Source of the DNA: Nostoc sp. FACHB-973
GTDB taxonomy: Bacteria; Cyanobacteriota; Cyanobacteriia; Cyanobacteriales; Nostocaceae
Assembly: GCF_014698115.1 (NCBI RefSeq)
Contig: NZ_JACJSJ010000005.1
Coordinates: forward strand, 62,001 to 126,000
Direction of reading: 5' to 3'
Length of the DNA: 64,000 nt
Shown here: positions 9,593 to 18,615 of the stretch, piece after piece
Numbering within the stretch: position 1 is the first letter of the stretch
Layout: the number at the start of each line of letters is the position of its first letter
Made by a program: the position numbers and the translations under genes
Notes under the pieces: generated by a model
Told to the model about the DNA's origin: nothing
Seen by the model: the letters and a program-made list of their open reading frames with translations, nothing else
Database searches by the model: none

Positions 9593-10102
9593 ATGTATAA
9601 GACTGCTCAAGATACCCCAATTCCCACCTATGAAATCCATCGCAAACGCATCGTCCAAACCTTGGAATTGATTCAAGATTTGATTGTGATTTCTCTGTGT
9701 CTCGGTTTATTTTGCTTCATGGTAATTCAGGTGAGAGATATGTTTTTCTCCCTGCTTCCCCCACTGGATTTTCATATTGTTACTGCCGATATTCTCTTTT
9801 TGCTCATCTTAGTTGAGTTGTTTCGACTGCTGATTATTTACTTGCAAGAACAACGAATATCTATTGGTGTAGCTGTAGAAGTCTCCATTGTTTCCGCCTT
9901 GCGAGAAGTCATTGTTAAAGGAGTTTTAGAAACTAATTGGAGTCAAATTTTAGCCACCTGTGCCTTTTTATTAGTTTTAGGAATAATACTCGTTGTTCGA
10001 GTTTGGCTACCCCCCACCTTTGAAGGCATTGATCCTGAACAAGCAATGTCTAAACGCTATAAAAATCGAGTCAAATCGGAATTAGTGGGGAGTGGGGAGT
10101 AG
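9593..10102 (+). CDS. Sll0218-like membrane protein of the flv4-flv2 operon (PsiE-like)
   Basis: A 169-residue protein with about four hydrophobic helices (roughly 27-48, 62-82, 95-115 and 126-145). It starts MYKTAQDTPIPTYE and ends in a basic tail. Its size, its PsiE-like hydrophobic pattern and above all its place between flv4 and flv2 match Synechocystis Sll0218, a thylakoid protein reported to help stabilise photosystem II together with Flv2/Flv4. Both flanking gaps contain short tandem repeats. Confidence 0.78.
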   Translation: MYKTAQDTPIPTYEIHRKRIVQTLELIQDLIVISLCLGLFCFMVIQVRDMFFSLLPPLDFHIVTADILFLLILVELFRLLIIYLQEQRISIGVAVEVSIVSALREVIVKGVLETNWSQILATCAFLLVLGIILVVRVWLPPTFEGIDPEQAMSKRYKNRVKSELVGSGE

Positions 10103-10220
10103 GGAGTGGGGAGTGGGGGATGAGGGATCGCCAATTACCAATTCCCAATTACCAATTCCCAATTCCCCATTCCCCAGTCCCCATTCCCCATTCCCCATTC
10201 CCCACTCCCCACTCCCCATT
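10080..10220. repeat. Short tandem repeats between the sll0218-like gene and flv2
   Basis: GTGGGGA/GGGAGTA units run into AATTACCAATTCCC units and then CCCCATT/CCCCACT heptamers. The array begins within the last codons of the upstream ORF, so its C-terminal residues (LVGSGE) derive from repeat sequence. Confidence 0.75.
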
Positions 10221-10237
10221 CCCAGAGAGAGGTTACT

Positions 10238-11974
10238 ATGTCTGCTAATACTGTAACTGCCAGCCGTCCGAGAGATGTGCAGGTTGCTGAAATTGGTAAA
10301 GATACACTGGTTTTGCGATCGCGGACTTGGGAACGACTAAAATTTGAAGTTGAGTATTCCCGCCAACGGGGAACTACGGCAAATTCTTATCTCATTCAAG
10401 CTGATAAAAAGGCTTTAATCGATCCTCCTGGTGAATCTTTTACCGAAATTTATCTCCAACAACTGGCACAATATCTAGATTTCACTACCCTAGATTACAT
10501 TGTTCTCGGTCATGTCAACCCGAACCGTAGAGCCACCCTACAAGTATTACTTTCCCAAGCTATTCAAGCTACTTTAATTTGTTCTCGCCCTGCTGCTAAT
10601 GCTCTGAAAACTAGTTTTCCGGAATGGGAATCACGCATTCAAGCTGTGCGTTCAGAGGATACTCTGGATTTAGGACAAGGACATCATCTCACATTTGTTA
10701 GCGTACCGACTCCTCGATGGGCAGATGGATTGTGTACCTATGATTCTGCTACTAAAATTCTTTATACAGACAAATTTTTTGGCGCTCATATTTGCGAAGA
10801 TACCCTCTTCGATGAAGACTGGAAAAGTTTAGATGCAGAACGTCATTACTATTTTGACTGTCTCCACGCACCCCAAGCCAAACAAGTTGAAGTTGCCTTA
10901 GAAAAGCTTTCGGTTTTCCCAGCAAAATGTTACGCTCCTGCTCATGGGCCTGTTGTTCGTTACAGCCTCAGCCGATTTACTTTTGATTATCGTCAATGGT
11001 GCCAAGGACAAAAATTACAAGAATTGAGTGTTGCTTTACTTTATGCCTCTGCTTACGGGAATACGGCAATTTTGGCTAATGCGATCGCTCAAGGTTTAAT
11101 TCAAAATGGAGTTAATGTAGAGTCCATCAACTGTGAACTAGCAGAACCAGCAGAAATTACCCGCATTGTCGAAGCTTGCGACGGATTTATTATTGGCTCA
11201 CCCACCTTAGGCGGCCATGCACCAACCCAAATTCAAACTGCTTTAGGAATAGTTCTAGCCACAGCAGCTAAAACAAAATTAGCAGGAGTATTTGGTTCAT
11301 TTGGTTGGAGTGGAGAAGCAATTGACTTACTTGAAAGTAAGCTCAAAGATGCCAATTATCGTCTAGGATTTGAAACAATTCGAGTCCGCTTTACGCCTAC
11401 ACCTGAAATTCTGCAACAGTGTCAAGAAGCAGGCGCTTCCTTTGCCCAAAACTTGAAGAAAACTAAAAAATTGCGGACTGCGCGTCAAGTTGTCACCGAA
11501 ACCCAAGTAGATCGCACTGAACAAGCCGTGGGGCGAATTATTGGTTCTTTGTGTGTTTTAACAACTCGTGATGAAGAAAGCCATAAAGGCGTTTTAACCT
11601 CTTGGGTATCTCAAGCAACTTTTAATCCGCCGGGGATTATGATTGCCATTGCTGATGAACAAAACGCAGATTTAATGTGTCATCCAGGCGATAAATTTGT
11701 GTTGAATATTCTCAAAGAAGGTAGAAATGTCCGCCGCTATTTTTCCCGTAACAGCATTCTAGGAAATAACCCGTTTGTAAATCTTCCTACACAAACTGCT
11801 GTTAACGGCTGCTTAATTTTGAGTGAGGCATTGTCCTATTTGGAATGTACTGTACAAAATCAAATGAAATGTGGTGAAAGATGGCTAATTTATGCAGTAA
11901 TCGATAAAGGTGAAGTCTTAGAAAACGATGGCTTAACTGCCCTCGAATACCGTAAATCTGGCAGTTATTATTAA
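10238..11974 (+). CDS. flv2: Flavodiiron protein Flv2 (non-canonical diiron ligands)
   Basis: 578-residue three-domain flavodiiron protein, collinear with Flv4. The ligand motif is degenerate: H92-V-N94-P-N96-R97 replaces H-x-E-x-D-H, so Glu, Asp and His are lost. Loss of acidic and His ligands is the known property of Flv1 and Flv2, and the gene order flv4-x-flv2 makes it Flv2. The flavodoxin part starts near LSVALLYASAYGNT and the flavin-reductase part near AVGRIIGSLCVLTTRD. Its role is as the Flv4 heterodimer partner. AGAGAGG precedes the ATG. Confidence 0.9.
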   Translation: MSANTVTASRPRDVQVAEIGKDTLVLRSRTWERLKFEVEYSRQRGTTANSYLIQADKKALIDPPGESFTEIYLQQLAQYLDFTTLDYIVLGHVNPNRRATLQVLLSQAIQATLICSRPAANALKTSFPEWESRIQAVRSEDTLDLGQGHHLTFVSVPTPRWADGLCTYDSATKILYTDKFFGAHICEDTLFDEDWKSLDAERHYYFDCLHAPQAKQVEVALEKLSVFPAKCYAPAHGPVVRYSLSRFTFDYRQWCQGQKLQELSVALLYASAYGNTAILANAIAQGLIQNGVNVESINCELAEPAEITRIVEACDGFIIGSPTLGGHAPTQIQTALGIVLATAAKTKLAGVFGSFGWSGEAIDLLESKLKDANYRLGFETIRVRFTPTPEILQQCQEAGASFAQNLKKTKKLRTARQVVTETQVDRTEQAVGRIIGSLCVLTTRDEESHKGVLTSWVSQATFNPPGIMIAIADEQNADLMCHPGDKFVLNILKEGRNVRRYFSRNSILGNNPFVNLPTQTAVNGCLILSEALSYLECTVQNQMKCGERWLIYAVIDKGEVLENDGLTALEYRKSGSYY

Positions 11975-12109
11975 TTGGACATGGGGCATTGGGCATGGGG
12001 CATTGGTAATTACCCATCTCCTCATCTTCCTCATACCCCTACTCCCTACTCCCCACTCCCCACTCCCTCCCCCTTCTAAATTTTCTAACCAAATTACCAA
12101 TACGAAGTT

Positions 12110-14116
12110 ATGTCTACATTTGTTGCTGTCGATCAAATTGACAAAGTTTTTGAATTAACCGGCGGTGGTAAATATATCGCCCTCAAAGGAATCGATCTCG
12201 AAATTAAAAAAGGAGAATTTGTTTCTTTAATTGGTCACTCCGGCTGCGGCAAATCCACCTTATTAAATATGATTGCAGGTTTGGATTTGCCCAGCGAAGG
12301 TATTGTCACCTTAGAAGGACAAAGAATCAGCAAACCAGGCCCGGATAGGATGGTGGTTTTTCAAAATTATTCCCTATTACCTTGGCGGACAGTCAGAGAA
12401 AATATTGCCCTGGCGGTAGATTCAGTAATGAAGGGTTTACCCGCAGCTGAACGCAACGCGATTATCGAAAAACATATCGATATGGTGGGTTTGCGTCCCC
12501 ATGCTGACAAACAGCCGGGAATGTTATCTGGGGGACAAAAACAGCGTGTAGCGATCGCCCGCGCTTTAGCGATTCGCCCCAAGTTATTACTGCTAGACGA
12601 ACCCTTTGGCGCCTTGGATGCACTGACTCGCGGTAATTTGCAAGAACAACTCATGCAAATTTGCGAAGAAAATCAAGTCACCGCTGTCATGGTCACCCAT
12701 GATGTAGATGAAGCGGTGCTGTTATCTGACAGAATTGTGATGCTGACCAACGGCCCCGAATCTAAAATTGGGGACATTCTCGAAGTGGATATTCCCAGAC
12801 CCCGTAAGCGCATGGAAGTTGTAGAACATCCCAGCTACTACAGCTTGCGGAGTGAAATGATTTACTTCCTCAATCAGCAAAAACGGATTAAGAAACTTCG
12901 CGCCAGGAAAACAGCCGACATTGCCCGTCATGGGTTGGAAAAAGTTAACTTGGAAATTGGCTTTTTACCTCTAACCGCTTGCGCCCCCTTAGCAGTTGCT
13001 AAAGAAAAAGGCTTTTTTGTCAAGCATGGTTTAGATGAAGTTCATCTCGTGCGGGAAAGTAGCTGGCGGGGTATAGTTGATGGCATGACTGGCGGTTATT
13101 TGGATGCGGCTCAAATGCCTTCAGGGATGCCCATGTGGCTAACTTTGGGAGGACACAACAACCAACCTTTGCCTGTTGTCACCGCCCTCACCATGACCCG
13201 CAACGGTAACGCCATCACCTTAGCAAAACGCTTTTACGACCAAGGCGTGCAAAGCTTATCAGACTTCAAAAGATACCTCCTTGGCACCCGCGACCAAAGA
13301 CACACAATGGGAGTAGTGCATCCCGCATCTATGCACAACTTACTGCTGCGTTACTGGCTAGCCGCTGGTGGCATAGACCCCGACACCGACGTGGACATGA
13401 AGACCATTCCCCCAGCCCAAATGGTAGCCGACTTGCAAGCCGGAAGCATAGATGGTTACTGCGTTGGCGAACCTTGGAACTACCGCGCCGCTGCTGAAAA
13501 TGTTGGCTTTACCATCGCCACCGACTTGGAAGTTTGGTTAGGACACCCCGGTAAAGTTCTGGGAGTGCGGGAAGAGTGGGCAGAAACTTACCCAAATAGC
13601 CACATCGCCTTGACCAAAGCCTTGCTAGAAGCTTGTCAATACTGTGCAAACCCCGACAATGCCCAAGAAATTCGCCAAATTTTAGCAGGGCGAGAGTATG
13701 TCAGCACTGATTTAGAATACATTCAACTCGAAGATCCAGATAGTCTGACTTGTGACTTGAACCATCCCCTGCGAGACTATGCCCATCACCAGTTTTATTC
13801 CGAGTCTGCCATTAATCGCCCCAGTCGCACCGAACAAATTTGGATTATGAGTCAATTAGCGCGTTGGGGTGACACTCCCTTTCCCAGGAATTGGGTGGAA
13901 GTTGTGGAACGCGTGTGTCGAGTGCGTGTTTTCAGTACCGCAGCACGGGAATTAGGCTTAGATATTAGCTATATTCGCCAACCCATCAAACTCTTTGATG
14001 GTACTCCCTTTAACGCCGACGATCCAATTGCCTATCTCAACAGTTTGAAAATTAAACGTGATTTTTCAGTCGCCGAAGTTGTTCTTGATGCACCGAGAAG
14101 AAAACTCGCCTCATAA
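12110..14116 (+). CDS. cmpC: Bicarbonate ABC transporter ATPase fused to a solute-binding domain, CmpC
   Basis: 668 residues. The N-terminal ATPase has Walker A GHSGCGKST (42-50), the signature LSGGQKQR, and Walker B LLLLDEPFGALD. From about residue 280 a CmpA/NrtA-like binding domain follows ([36 protein letters not shown]). The fused domain is thought to be regulatory in CmpC/NrtC. It follows flv2 after a 135-base repeat-filled gap on the same strand, and is separated from its partner genes cmpAB by the flv genes. Confidence 0.9.
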   Translation: MSTFVAVDQIDKVFELTGGGKYIALKGIDLEIKKGEFVSLIGHSGCGKSTLLNMIAGLDLPSEGIVTLEGQRISKPGPDRMVVFQNYSLLPWRTVRENIALAVDSVMKGLPAAERNAIIEKHIDMVGLRPHADKQPGMLSGGQKQRVAIARALAIRPKLLLLDEPFGALDALTRGNLQEQLMQICEENQVTAVMVTHDVDEAVLLSDRIVMLTNGPESKIGDILEVDIPRPRKRMEVVEHPSYYSLRSEMIYFLNQQKRIKKLRARKTADIARHGLEKVNLEIGFLPLTACAPLAVAKEKGFFVKHGLDEVHLVRESSWRGIVDGMTGGYLDAAQMPSGMPMWLTLGGHNNQPLPVVTALTMTRNGNAITLAKRFYDQGVQSLSDFKRYLLGTRDQRHTMGVVHPASMHNLLLRYWLAAGGIDPDTDVDMKTIPPAQMVADLQAGSIDGYCVGEPWNYRAAAENVGFTIATDLEVWLGHPGKVLGVREEWAETYPNSHIALTKALLEACQYCANPDNAQEIRQILAGREYVSTDLEYIQLEDPDSLTCDLNHPLRDYAHHQFYSESAINRPSRTEQIWIMSQLARWGDTPFPRNWVEVVERVCRVRVFSTAARELGLDISYIRQPIKLFDGTPFNADDPIAYLNSLKIKRDFSVAEVVLDAPRRKLAS

Positions 14117-14617
14117 AAGAATCGTGAGAGAAAGAGGAAGTGGAAGAAATAGGACATCACCTATGAATCTTTTGACTCGAACGTTGAGCTTTTGAACTCG
14201 GAAGTTGCACCTTTTTGCTTGAACGTTGAGCCTCTGAACTCGGAAGTTGCACCTTTTGACTCAAACGTTGAGCCTCTGAACTCGGAAGTTGCACCTTTTG
14301 ACTCAAACGTTGAGCCTTTGAACTCGGAAGTTGCACCTTTTGACTCAAACGTTGAGCCTTTGAACTCGGAAGTTGCACCTTTTTGCTCGAACGTTGAGCC
14401 TCTGAACTCGGAAGTTGCACCTTTTTGCTTGAACGTTGAGCCTCTGAACTCGGAAGTTGCACCTTTTTGCTTGAACGTTGAGCCTCTGAACTCGGAAGTT
14501 GCACCTTTTTGCTTGAACGTTGAGCCTTTAAACTCCATTAACGAGCTTTTAAACTTTAACAGTTCGCCGCGAGGAGTCCCCAGTCCCCAGTCCCCAATAC
14601 CCAATACCCAAATCACC
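14117..14617. other. cmpC-cmpD gap with a 42-bp tandem array
   Basis: Most of this gap is the tandem array described separately. After it come a CCCCAGT run and an AATACCC run just ahead of the cmpD ATG. No independent gene was recognised. Confidence 0.8.
14169..14540. repeat. Tandem array of a 42-bp unit (about eight copies)
   Basis: The unit reads approximately TTGAACTCGGAAGTTGCACC followed by a variable part (TTTTTGCTTGAACGTTGAGCC or TTTTGACTCAAACGTTGAGCC). At least eight units are visible plus a partial leading copy; variants CTT-GAAC, ACT-CAAAC and CTC-GAAC alternate. Because 42 is a multiple of three, several frames on both strands stay open. The plus-strand frame beginning at 14192 is even in phase with cmpD and would add LNSEVAPF..NVEP repeats to its N-terminus. 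Confidence 0.9.
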
Positions 14618-15472
14618 ATGCAAAACCGCAACTCAACAATTACCGACATCAGAAACCCACTAGAAAATACAGCCCGCACCCGCCAGCCCTTCCTACAAAT
14701 CAAAGACGTTACCAAAGTCTATCCCACAAAAAAAGGCCCTTTCACCGTACTCGATGGCGTTAACCTCAACGTCGAACAAGGCGAGTTTATTTGTGTCATC
14801 GGTCACTCTGGCTGTGGTAAATCTACGCTGTTAAATATGGTATCCGGTTTTAACTTTCCCACCTCCGGGCAAGTATTACTAGAAGGACAGCCCATTACCA
14901 AACCAGGCCCAGACAGAATGGTTGTCTTCCAAAACTATGCCTTGTTACCGTGGCGGACTGCTTTTGAAAATATTTACTTAGCTGTGAACGCCGTTTATCC
15001 CAATAAACCACAAGCTGAAAAAAGAGCGATCGTCCGCGATCATTTAGCAATGGTGGGACTGGCTGACGCAATGGAAAAGAAACCAATGCAAATGTCCGGC
15101 GGTATGAGACAAAGAGTTTCCATCGCCCGCGCTTTGGCAATTCGTCCCAAAGTCTTAATTTTAGATGAACCATTTGGGGCGCTGGATGCCATCACCAAAG
15201 AAGAGTTACAAGAAGAACTGCTGAAAATTTGGAACGAAAACCGCTGCACAGTGTTGATGATTACCCACGACATCGACGAAGCGCTATTTTTAGCAGATAA
15301 ATTGGTAATGATGACTAATGGACCACATGCAAAGATTGGCGAAGTCATGGAAATACCTTTTTCTCGTCCCCGCGATCGCGCCCGCATCATGGAAGATCCA
15401 CAATATTATCAACTGCGTAACTATGCCCTGGACTTCCTGTTTAACCGTTTCGCCCACGATGACGTAGGTTAA
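14618..15472 (+). CDS. cmpD: Bicarbonate ABC transporter ATPase CmpD
   Basis: The ATG at 14618 gives 284 residues, close to the usual CmpD/NrtD length. The longer frame from 14192 only adds translated tandem repeats. Walker A is GHSGCGKST (62-70), the signature is MSGGMRQR, and Walker B is LILDEPFGALD. It forms the nucleotide-binding pair with CmpC on CmpB. No strong Shine-Dalgarno is visible, so the repeat-extended start cannot be excluded. It is the last gene of the cmp-flv set. Confidence 0.88.
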   Translation: MQNRNSTITDIRNPLENTARTRQPFLQIKDVTKVYPTKKGPFTVLDGVNLNVEQGEFICVIGHSGCGKSTLLNMVSGFNFPTSGQVLLEGQPITKPGPDRMVVFQNYALLPWRTAFENIYLAVNAVYPNKPQAEKRAIVRDHLAMVGLADAMEKKPMQMSGGMRQRVSIARALAIRPKVLILDEPFGALDAITKEELQEELLKIWNENRCTVLMITHDIDEALFLADKLVMMTNGPHAKIGEVMEIPFSRPRDRARIMEDPQYYQLRNYALDFLFNRFAHDDVG

Positions 15473-15608
15473 TTGCTATTCACAATTCCCAATTCGAGAT
15501 TCCCTAATTATTTGTGCAGTGCGTTATCAGTAGAGTACGGCATCAAATTCTTAAGAGTAAAGCGATCGCCCCTGAAGTTTCCCTCAAGTGCGATCGTGCC
15601 ATCTTCAC

Positions 15609-15866
15609 TTAAACAATTGCCAAATTAGTCAAACTACCGCTAAACCCACTAATCTCAATCACCGCATCGCTGGTAGATTGGAAGCCAGTGGTGCGATCGT
15701 TGAGAGCCAGGAAGGTGCGGCTACCAAAGCTAAAGGTGGCAGCACCGTTGACTACAAAGTTGGTGGTATTATTCAACAAGGCTCCCACCCCTGCGGCATC
15801 CAGGCTGGTGACTGCCCCCAGTTTCCTGAGATTAGCCGCGCTGACGGCATTAGGCCTATCAATCAA
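15609..15866 (-). pseudogene. C-terminal remnant of a cyanobacterial surface/repeat protein
   Basis: The 85-residue frame lacks a good start (TTG at 15866). It ends with GSRTFLALNDRTTGFQ, then AVIEISGFSGSLTNLAIV. This ending resembles the C-terminal tail domain of large cyanobacterial calcium-binding or surface proteins (the so-called bluetail type, recalled from memory). No upstream repeats or N-terminus are present, so it is most likely a left-over 3' fragment. Nothing else is recognised between cmpD and 16056. Confidence 0.45.
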
Positions 15867-16055
15867 GTCAGTGCTCTATTTCCTCTATTGGTGGCATCGG
15901 TATTTGTTTTTGTTGCCGTAGGTCTGGATTTCCTGTTCGCGCTGGTCGTTTTTTTGCCATGATGTATCTCTAAGAACATCATTATTGATGTTCCTAGATT
16001 ACATCTTTATGCTCACTTTTTCCTTAAGTTGACACCAATGCCCCATGCCCCACTC

Positions 16056-16973
16056 CTACTTAGATAAACGCGTCATTTCAAACAATTGCTGAGCATTACT
16101 TCCTAAAAAAGCATCAAAAAGTACCTGCTTTCCAGGTTCCACTTCTACTGGATAGCGCTGGGCAATTTCATAGTAGGCGTAAGTCCAAGGAATCTGAATT
16201 TCTGCACCACTGTTATCATCTAACACCGTTACCATTTCCGTTATTGCTTGAGTTGCCGTTTGCCGCAAACCACAGGCAACATTTCCCTCTATCTCTGCTT
16301 TCATTGGTACACCCAACTTAGCCAAACTACTGGCAGTAGTGTCTATATCTGGATATTCTGGGGTGTTCTGGCCGTTAACGTAGCCTGTGAAATGGTTGAC
16401 AGCATAACCGTGCAGCAATACCCAAGCCCCATACTGAGTAACCTGATTCACCTCTTCGACAATAGAACGCCGGGGAGGTAGCCAAGGGCGGGTAAATATT
16501 TTTTGGAGTTGTTTGGCAATGGTTTCAATGTTTTCTTCTTTTTCGAGAAGAGAATTAACAGGTGAGGTGAGTTTATATTGAATTGAAGATACTGTTTGAG
16601 AGATTATTTGAGCAATATTGCTAGGTAATTCATCAACAATCAACTCGCTGATAAACAGTTTGGGCAAGTTCAATTCTTCTTCCTGAGGATGATGATAATG
16701 ACGGGCATACAGATGAGTTTGAGCAAAAGTATACTCTCCAGCCGCTAAGTAACCTAAAGCTTCTGCAATTTGTCCAAGGTAGTCAATGCCCAGGTTAAGC
16801 TTACCCTGTGGGCTATCTACAAATAGACGCAATGACCGAAAGGCGATGTGGTCGTTGGCGACATTCCCACCCGCAGCAGTAATCATTTGCTGGTAGGTAC
16901 GGGCATGATTTACTCTGGTGCTGTATGCTTGCCAAAGTAATTTCCATAGATGCAGGGTTATTTCGGGTTTCAT
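16056..16973 (-). CDS. DUF1338 family protein, HglS-type 2-oxoadipate dioxygenase/decarboxylase
   Basis: 305 residues. The DUF1338 family includes HglS (YdcJ), an Fe(II) enzyme converting 2-oxoadipate to 2-hydroxyglutarate in lysine breakdown. The expected metal ligands appear: His42 in NDHIAFRSL, the His cluster in LLHGYAVNHFTG, and a Glu in AYYEIAQRYP. Downstream of an aminotransferase and an aldehyde dehydrogenase on the same strand, it fits the last step of a lysine or aminoadipate route. The family assignment is good; the substrate is inferred. Confidence 0.75.
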   Translation of the reverse strand: MKPEITLHLWKLLWQAYSTRVNHARTYQQMITAAGGNVANDHIAFRSLRLFVDSPQGKLNLGIDYLGQIAEALGYLAAGEYTFAQTHLYARHYHHPQEEELNLPKLFISELIVDELPSNIAQIISQTVSSIQYKLTSPVNSLLEKEENIETIAKQLQKIFTRPWLPPRRSIVEEVNQVTQYGAWVLLHGYAVNHFTGYVNGQNTPEYPDIDTTASSLAKLGVPMKAEIEGNVACGLRQTATQAITEMVTVLDDNSGAEIQIPWTYAYYEIAQRYPVEVEPGKQVLFDAFLGSNAQQLFEMTRLSK

Positions 16974-17035
16974 AAGTTAATGGGATGATTTTTATCACGC
17001 AGAGGGGGAAAGGCGTGGAGAGTTTTTGCGTGGGA

Positions 17036-18349
17036 TTACAAGATGTCTGAGAGAATTTGGAGGGCGATTTGAATTTGGTCGCTGTCGATAACTAGAGGTG
17101 GACAAAAACGAATTGCTGCTTTGCCACAACCTAGCAATAATAAACCTCGCAAAAAAGATTCTTGGATAATGCGATCGCGCAGTTTATTATCGAGATTACC
17201 TGCTTCATCTAATAAGTCCACCGCAACCATTAAACCTTTACCTCGTGGCGGCGATACTCTGGGAAATTTATGATGTAATTCGGTAAGTCCAGTTTGTAAT
17301 AATTCTCCCATCTCGGTAGCGTTGGTCATTAAACCACTTTCTAGCAGTTTCAGGGTGGCAATACCAGCTGCACAAGCTACGGGATTACCGCCGAATGTGG
17401 TAGCGTGAGAACCAGGAGGCCAAGTCATTAACTCTGGTCTAGCAAGTATCGCTCCCAAAGGCAGACCGCTGGCGATACCTTTGGCGGTAGTAATAATATC
17501 AGGCATTACTCCCCAATGCTCGATCGCAAATAAACGACCAGTCCGCCCCATCCCCGCTTGCACTTCATCCACTACCATCAAGATACCGTGGCGATCGCAA
17601 ATTTCCCGAATCCGTTTTAAAAAACCATCCTCTGGTACGATATACCCACCTTCTCCTTGAATCGCTTCGACTACAATTGCCGCTACTTCTTGCGGTGGTA
17701 AAACTGTGCTAAATAGCTGTTTTTCTAAGTAATCTAAGCTAGCGTGAGTGCCGTAAGGAATATGAGTTACCCCAGGAACTAAGGGGCCAAAATTGGCTCG
17801 TTGCACTGCTTTGGAACCCGTGAGAGACATTGCGCCATAGGTGCGTCCGTGAAATGCGCCTAAGAATGCGATGATTAGCGATCGCTTGGTGTAATATCGA
17901 GCTAGTTTAATCGCTCCTTCGTTGGATTCTGCCCCGGAATTAGTGAAAAATACCTTGGCGGGAAATGCAGCGTTATTTTGTGGCTGGGGAAACGGGGCGC
18001 GAACAGCCAATTTTTCTGCTAATTCCACCATCGGTTCATAATAAAAATCTGTCCCCGACATGTGCAGCAAACGCGCCGACTGTTCTTGAATTGCCTTGAC
18101 GACTTCCGGGTGGGCGTGTCCGGTGGCTGTGACAGCAATACCTGCGGTCATATCTAGAAACACATTGCCGTCTACATCTTCCACCATACAACCCTCGCCG
18201 CGAGATATAACCAAGGGATAATCGCGGGTGTAAGAAGGAGAAGTTACAGCGCGATCGCGTTTTATAATTGCTTGAGCGCGAGTTCCAGGCAAAGAAGTTA
18301 TTAGGCGCGGTGTACGAGGTAAATTTAAGTTAACAGGAATACTTAACAT
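17036..18349 (-). CDS. Class III PLP-dependent aminotransferase (acetylornithine/lysine/GABA-type)
   Basis: 437 residues, fold-type I. Asp261 in VVDEVQAGMGRTG and Lys290 in ITTAKGIASG are the expected PLP contacts; FTNSGAESNEGAIKLAR binds the phosphate. The N-terminal SPSYTRDYPLVISRGEG resembles the archaeal/bacterial branch acting on omega-amino groups (lysine, ornithine, 4-aminobutyrate) more than ArgD. Its neighbours are a DUF1338 oxygenase (62 bases downstream) and an aldehyde dehydrogenase (upstream). A lysine 6-aminotransferase-like role is plausible but unproven. Confidence 0.82.
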   Translation of the reverse strand: MLSIPVNLNLPRTPRLITSLPGTRAQAIIKRDRAVTSPSYTRDYPLVISRGEGCMVEDVDGNVFLDMTAGIAVTATGHAHPEVVKAIQEQSARLLHMSGTDFYYEPMVELAEKLAVRAPFPQPQNNAAFPAKVFFTNSGAESNEGAIKLARYYTKRSLIIAFLGAFHGRTYGAMSLTGSKAVQRANFGPLVPGVTHIPYGTHASLDYLEKQLFSTVLPPQEVAAIVVEAIQGEGGYIVPEDGFLKRIREICDRHGILMVVDEVQAGMGRTGRLFAIEHWGVMPDIITTAKGIASGLPLGAILARPELMTWPPGSHATTFGGNPVACAAGIATLKLLESGLMTNATEMGELLQTGLTELHHKFPRVSPPRGKGLMVAVDLLDEAGNLDNKLRDRIIQESFLRGLLLLGCGKAAIRFCPPLVIDSDQIQIALQILSDIL

Positions 18350-18443
18350 AGTTTTTTAGAATTACTGCTGATTCAACTGCGAAATCCAATTATTTACGTA
18401 ATTTGTAATTCGTAATCGTTACTCCACCAATTAACAGGGAAGC

Positions 18444-18560
18444 TTATAGCGTTTCCCGACAAGCGTGATGTACACCTGTAGGGGCACGGCACTGCCGTGC
18501 CCCTACACCTGGCAGTATAATGTTGTACCGCATTTGAATGCTGAATGGGAACTGCTATAA
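18444..18560. mobile_element. MITE-like element, TATAGCG family (copy 1)
   Basis: Terminal inverted repeats TTATAGCGTTTCCC (18444-18457) and GGGAACTGCTATAA (18547-18560) enclose a central palindrome, TGTAGGGGCACGGCA/TGCCGTGCCCCTACA (18477-18507). There is no coding capacity. Related copies with the same ends and the same style of centre occur at 32130-32224 and 41429-41524. Confidence 0.65.
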
Positions 18561-18615
18561 AACAACAAACCAATTAAATTGCTCTGTCCCTTAATTACGA
18601 ATTACGAATTACGAA

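Noticed and set aside
14192-14617. Extended N-terminus of CmpD
   Set aside because: CmpD homologues begin near 14618, and the extension is pure repeat. Kept as a finding but not as the gene start.
14161-14715. Minus-strand open frames of 184 and 115 codons through the cmpC-cmpD gap
   Set aside because: They only translate the 42-bp tandem array on the wrong strand and run into cmpD; no ribosome-binding site or domain.
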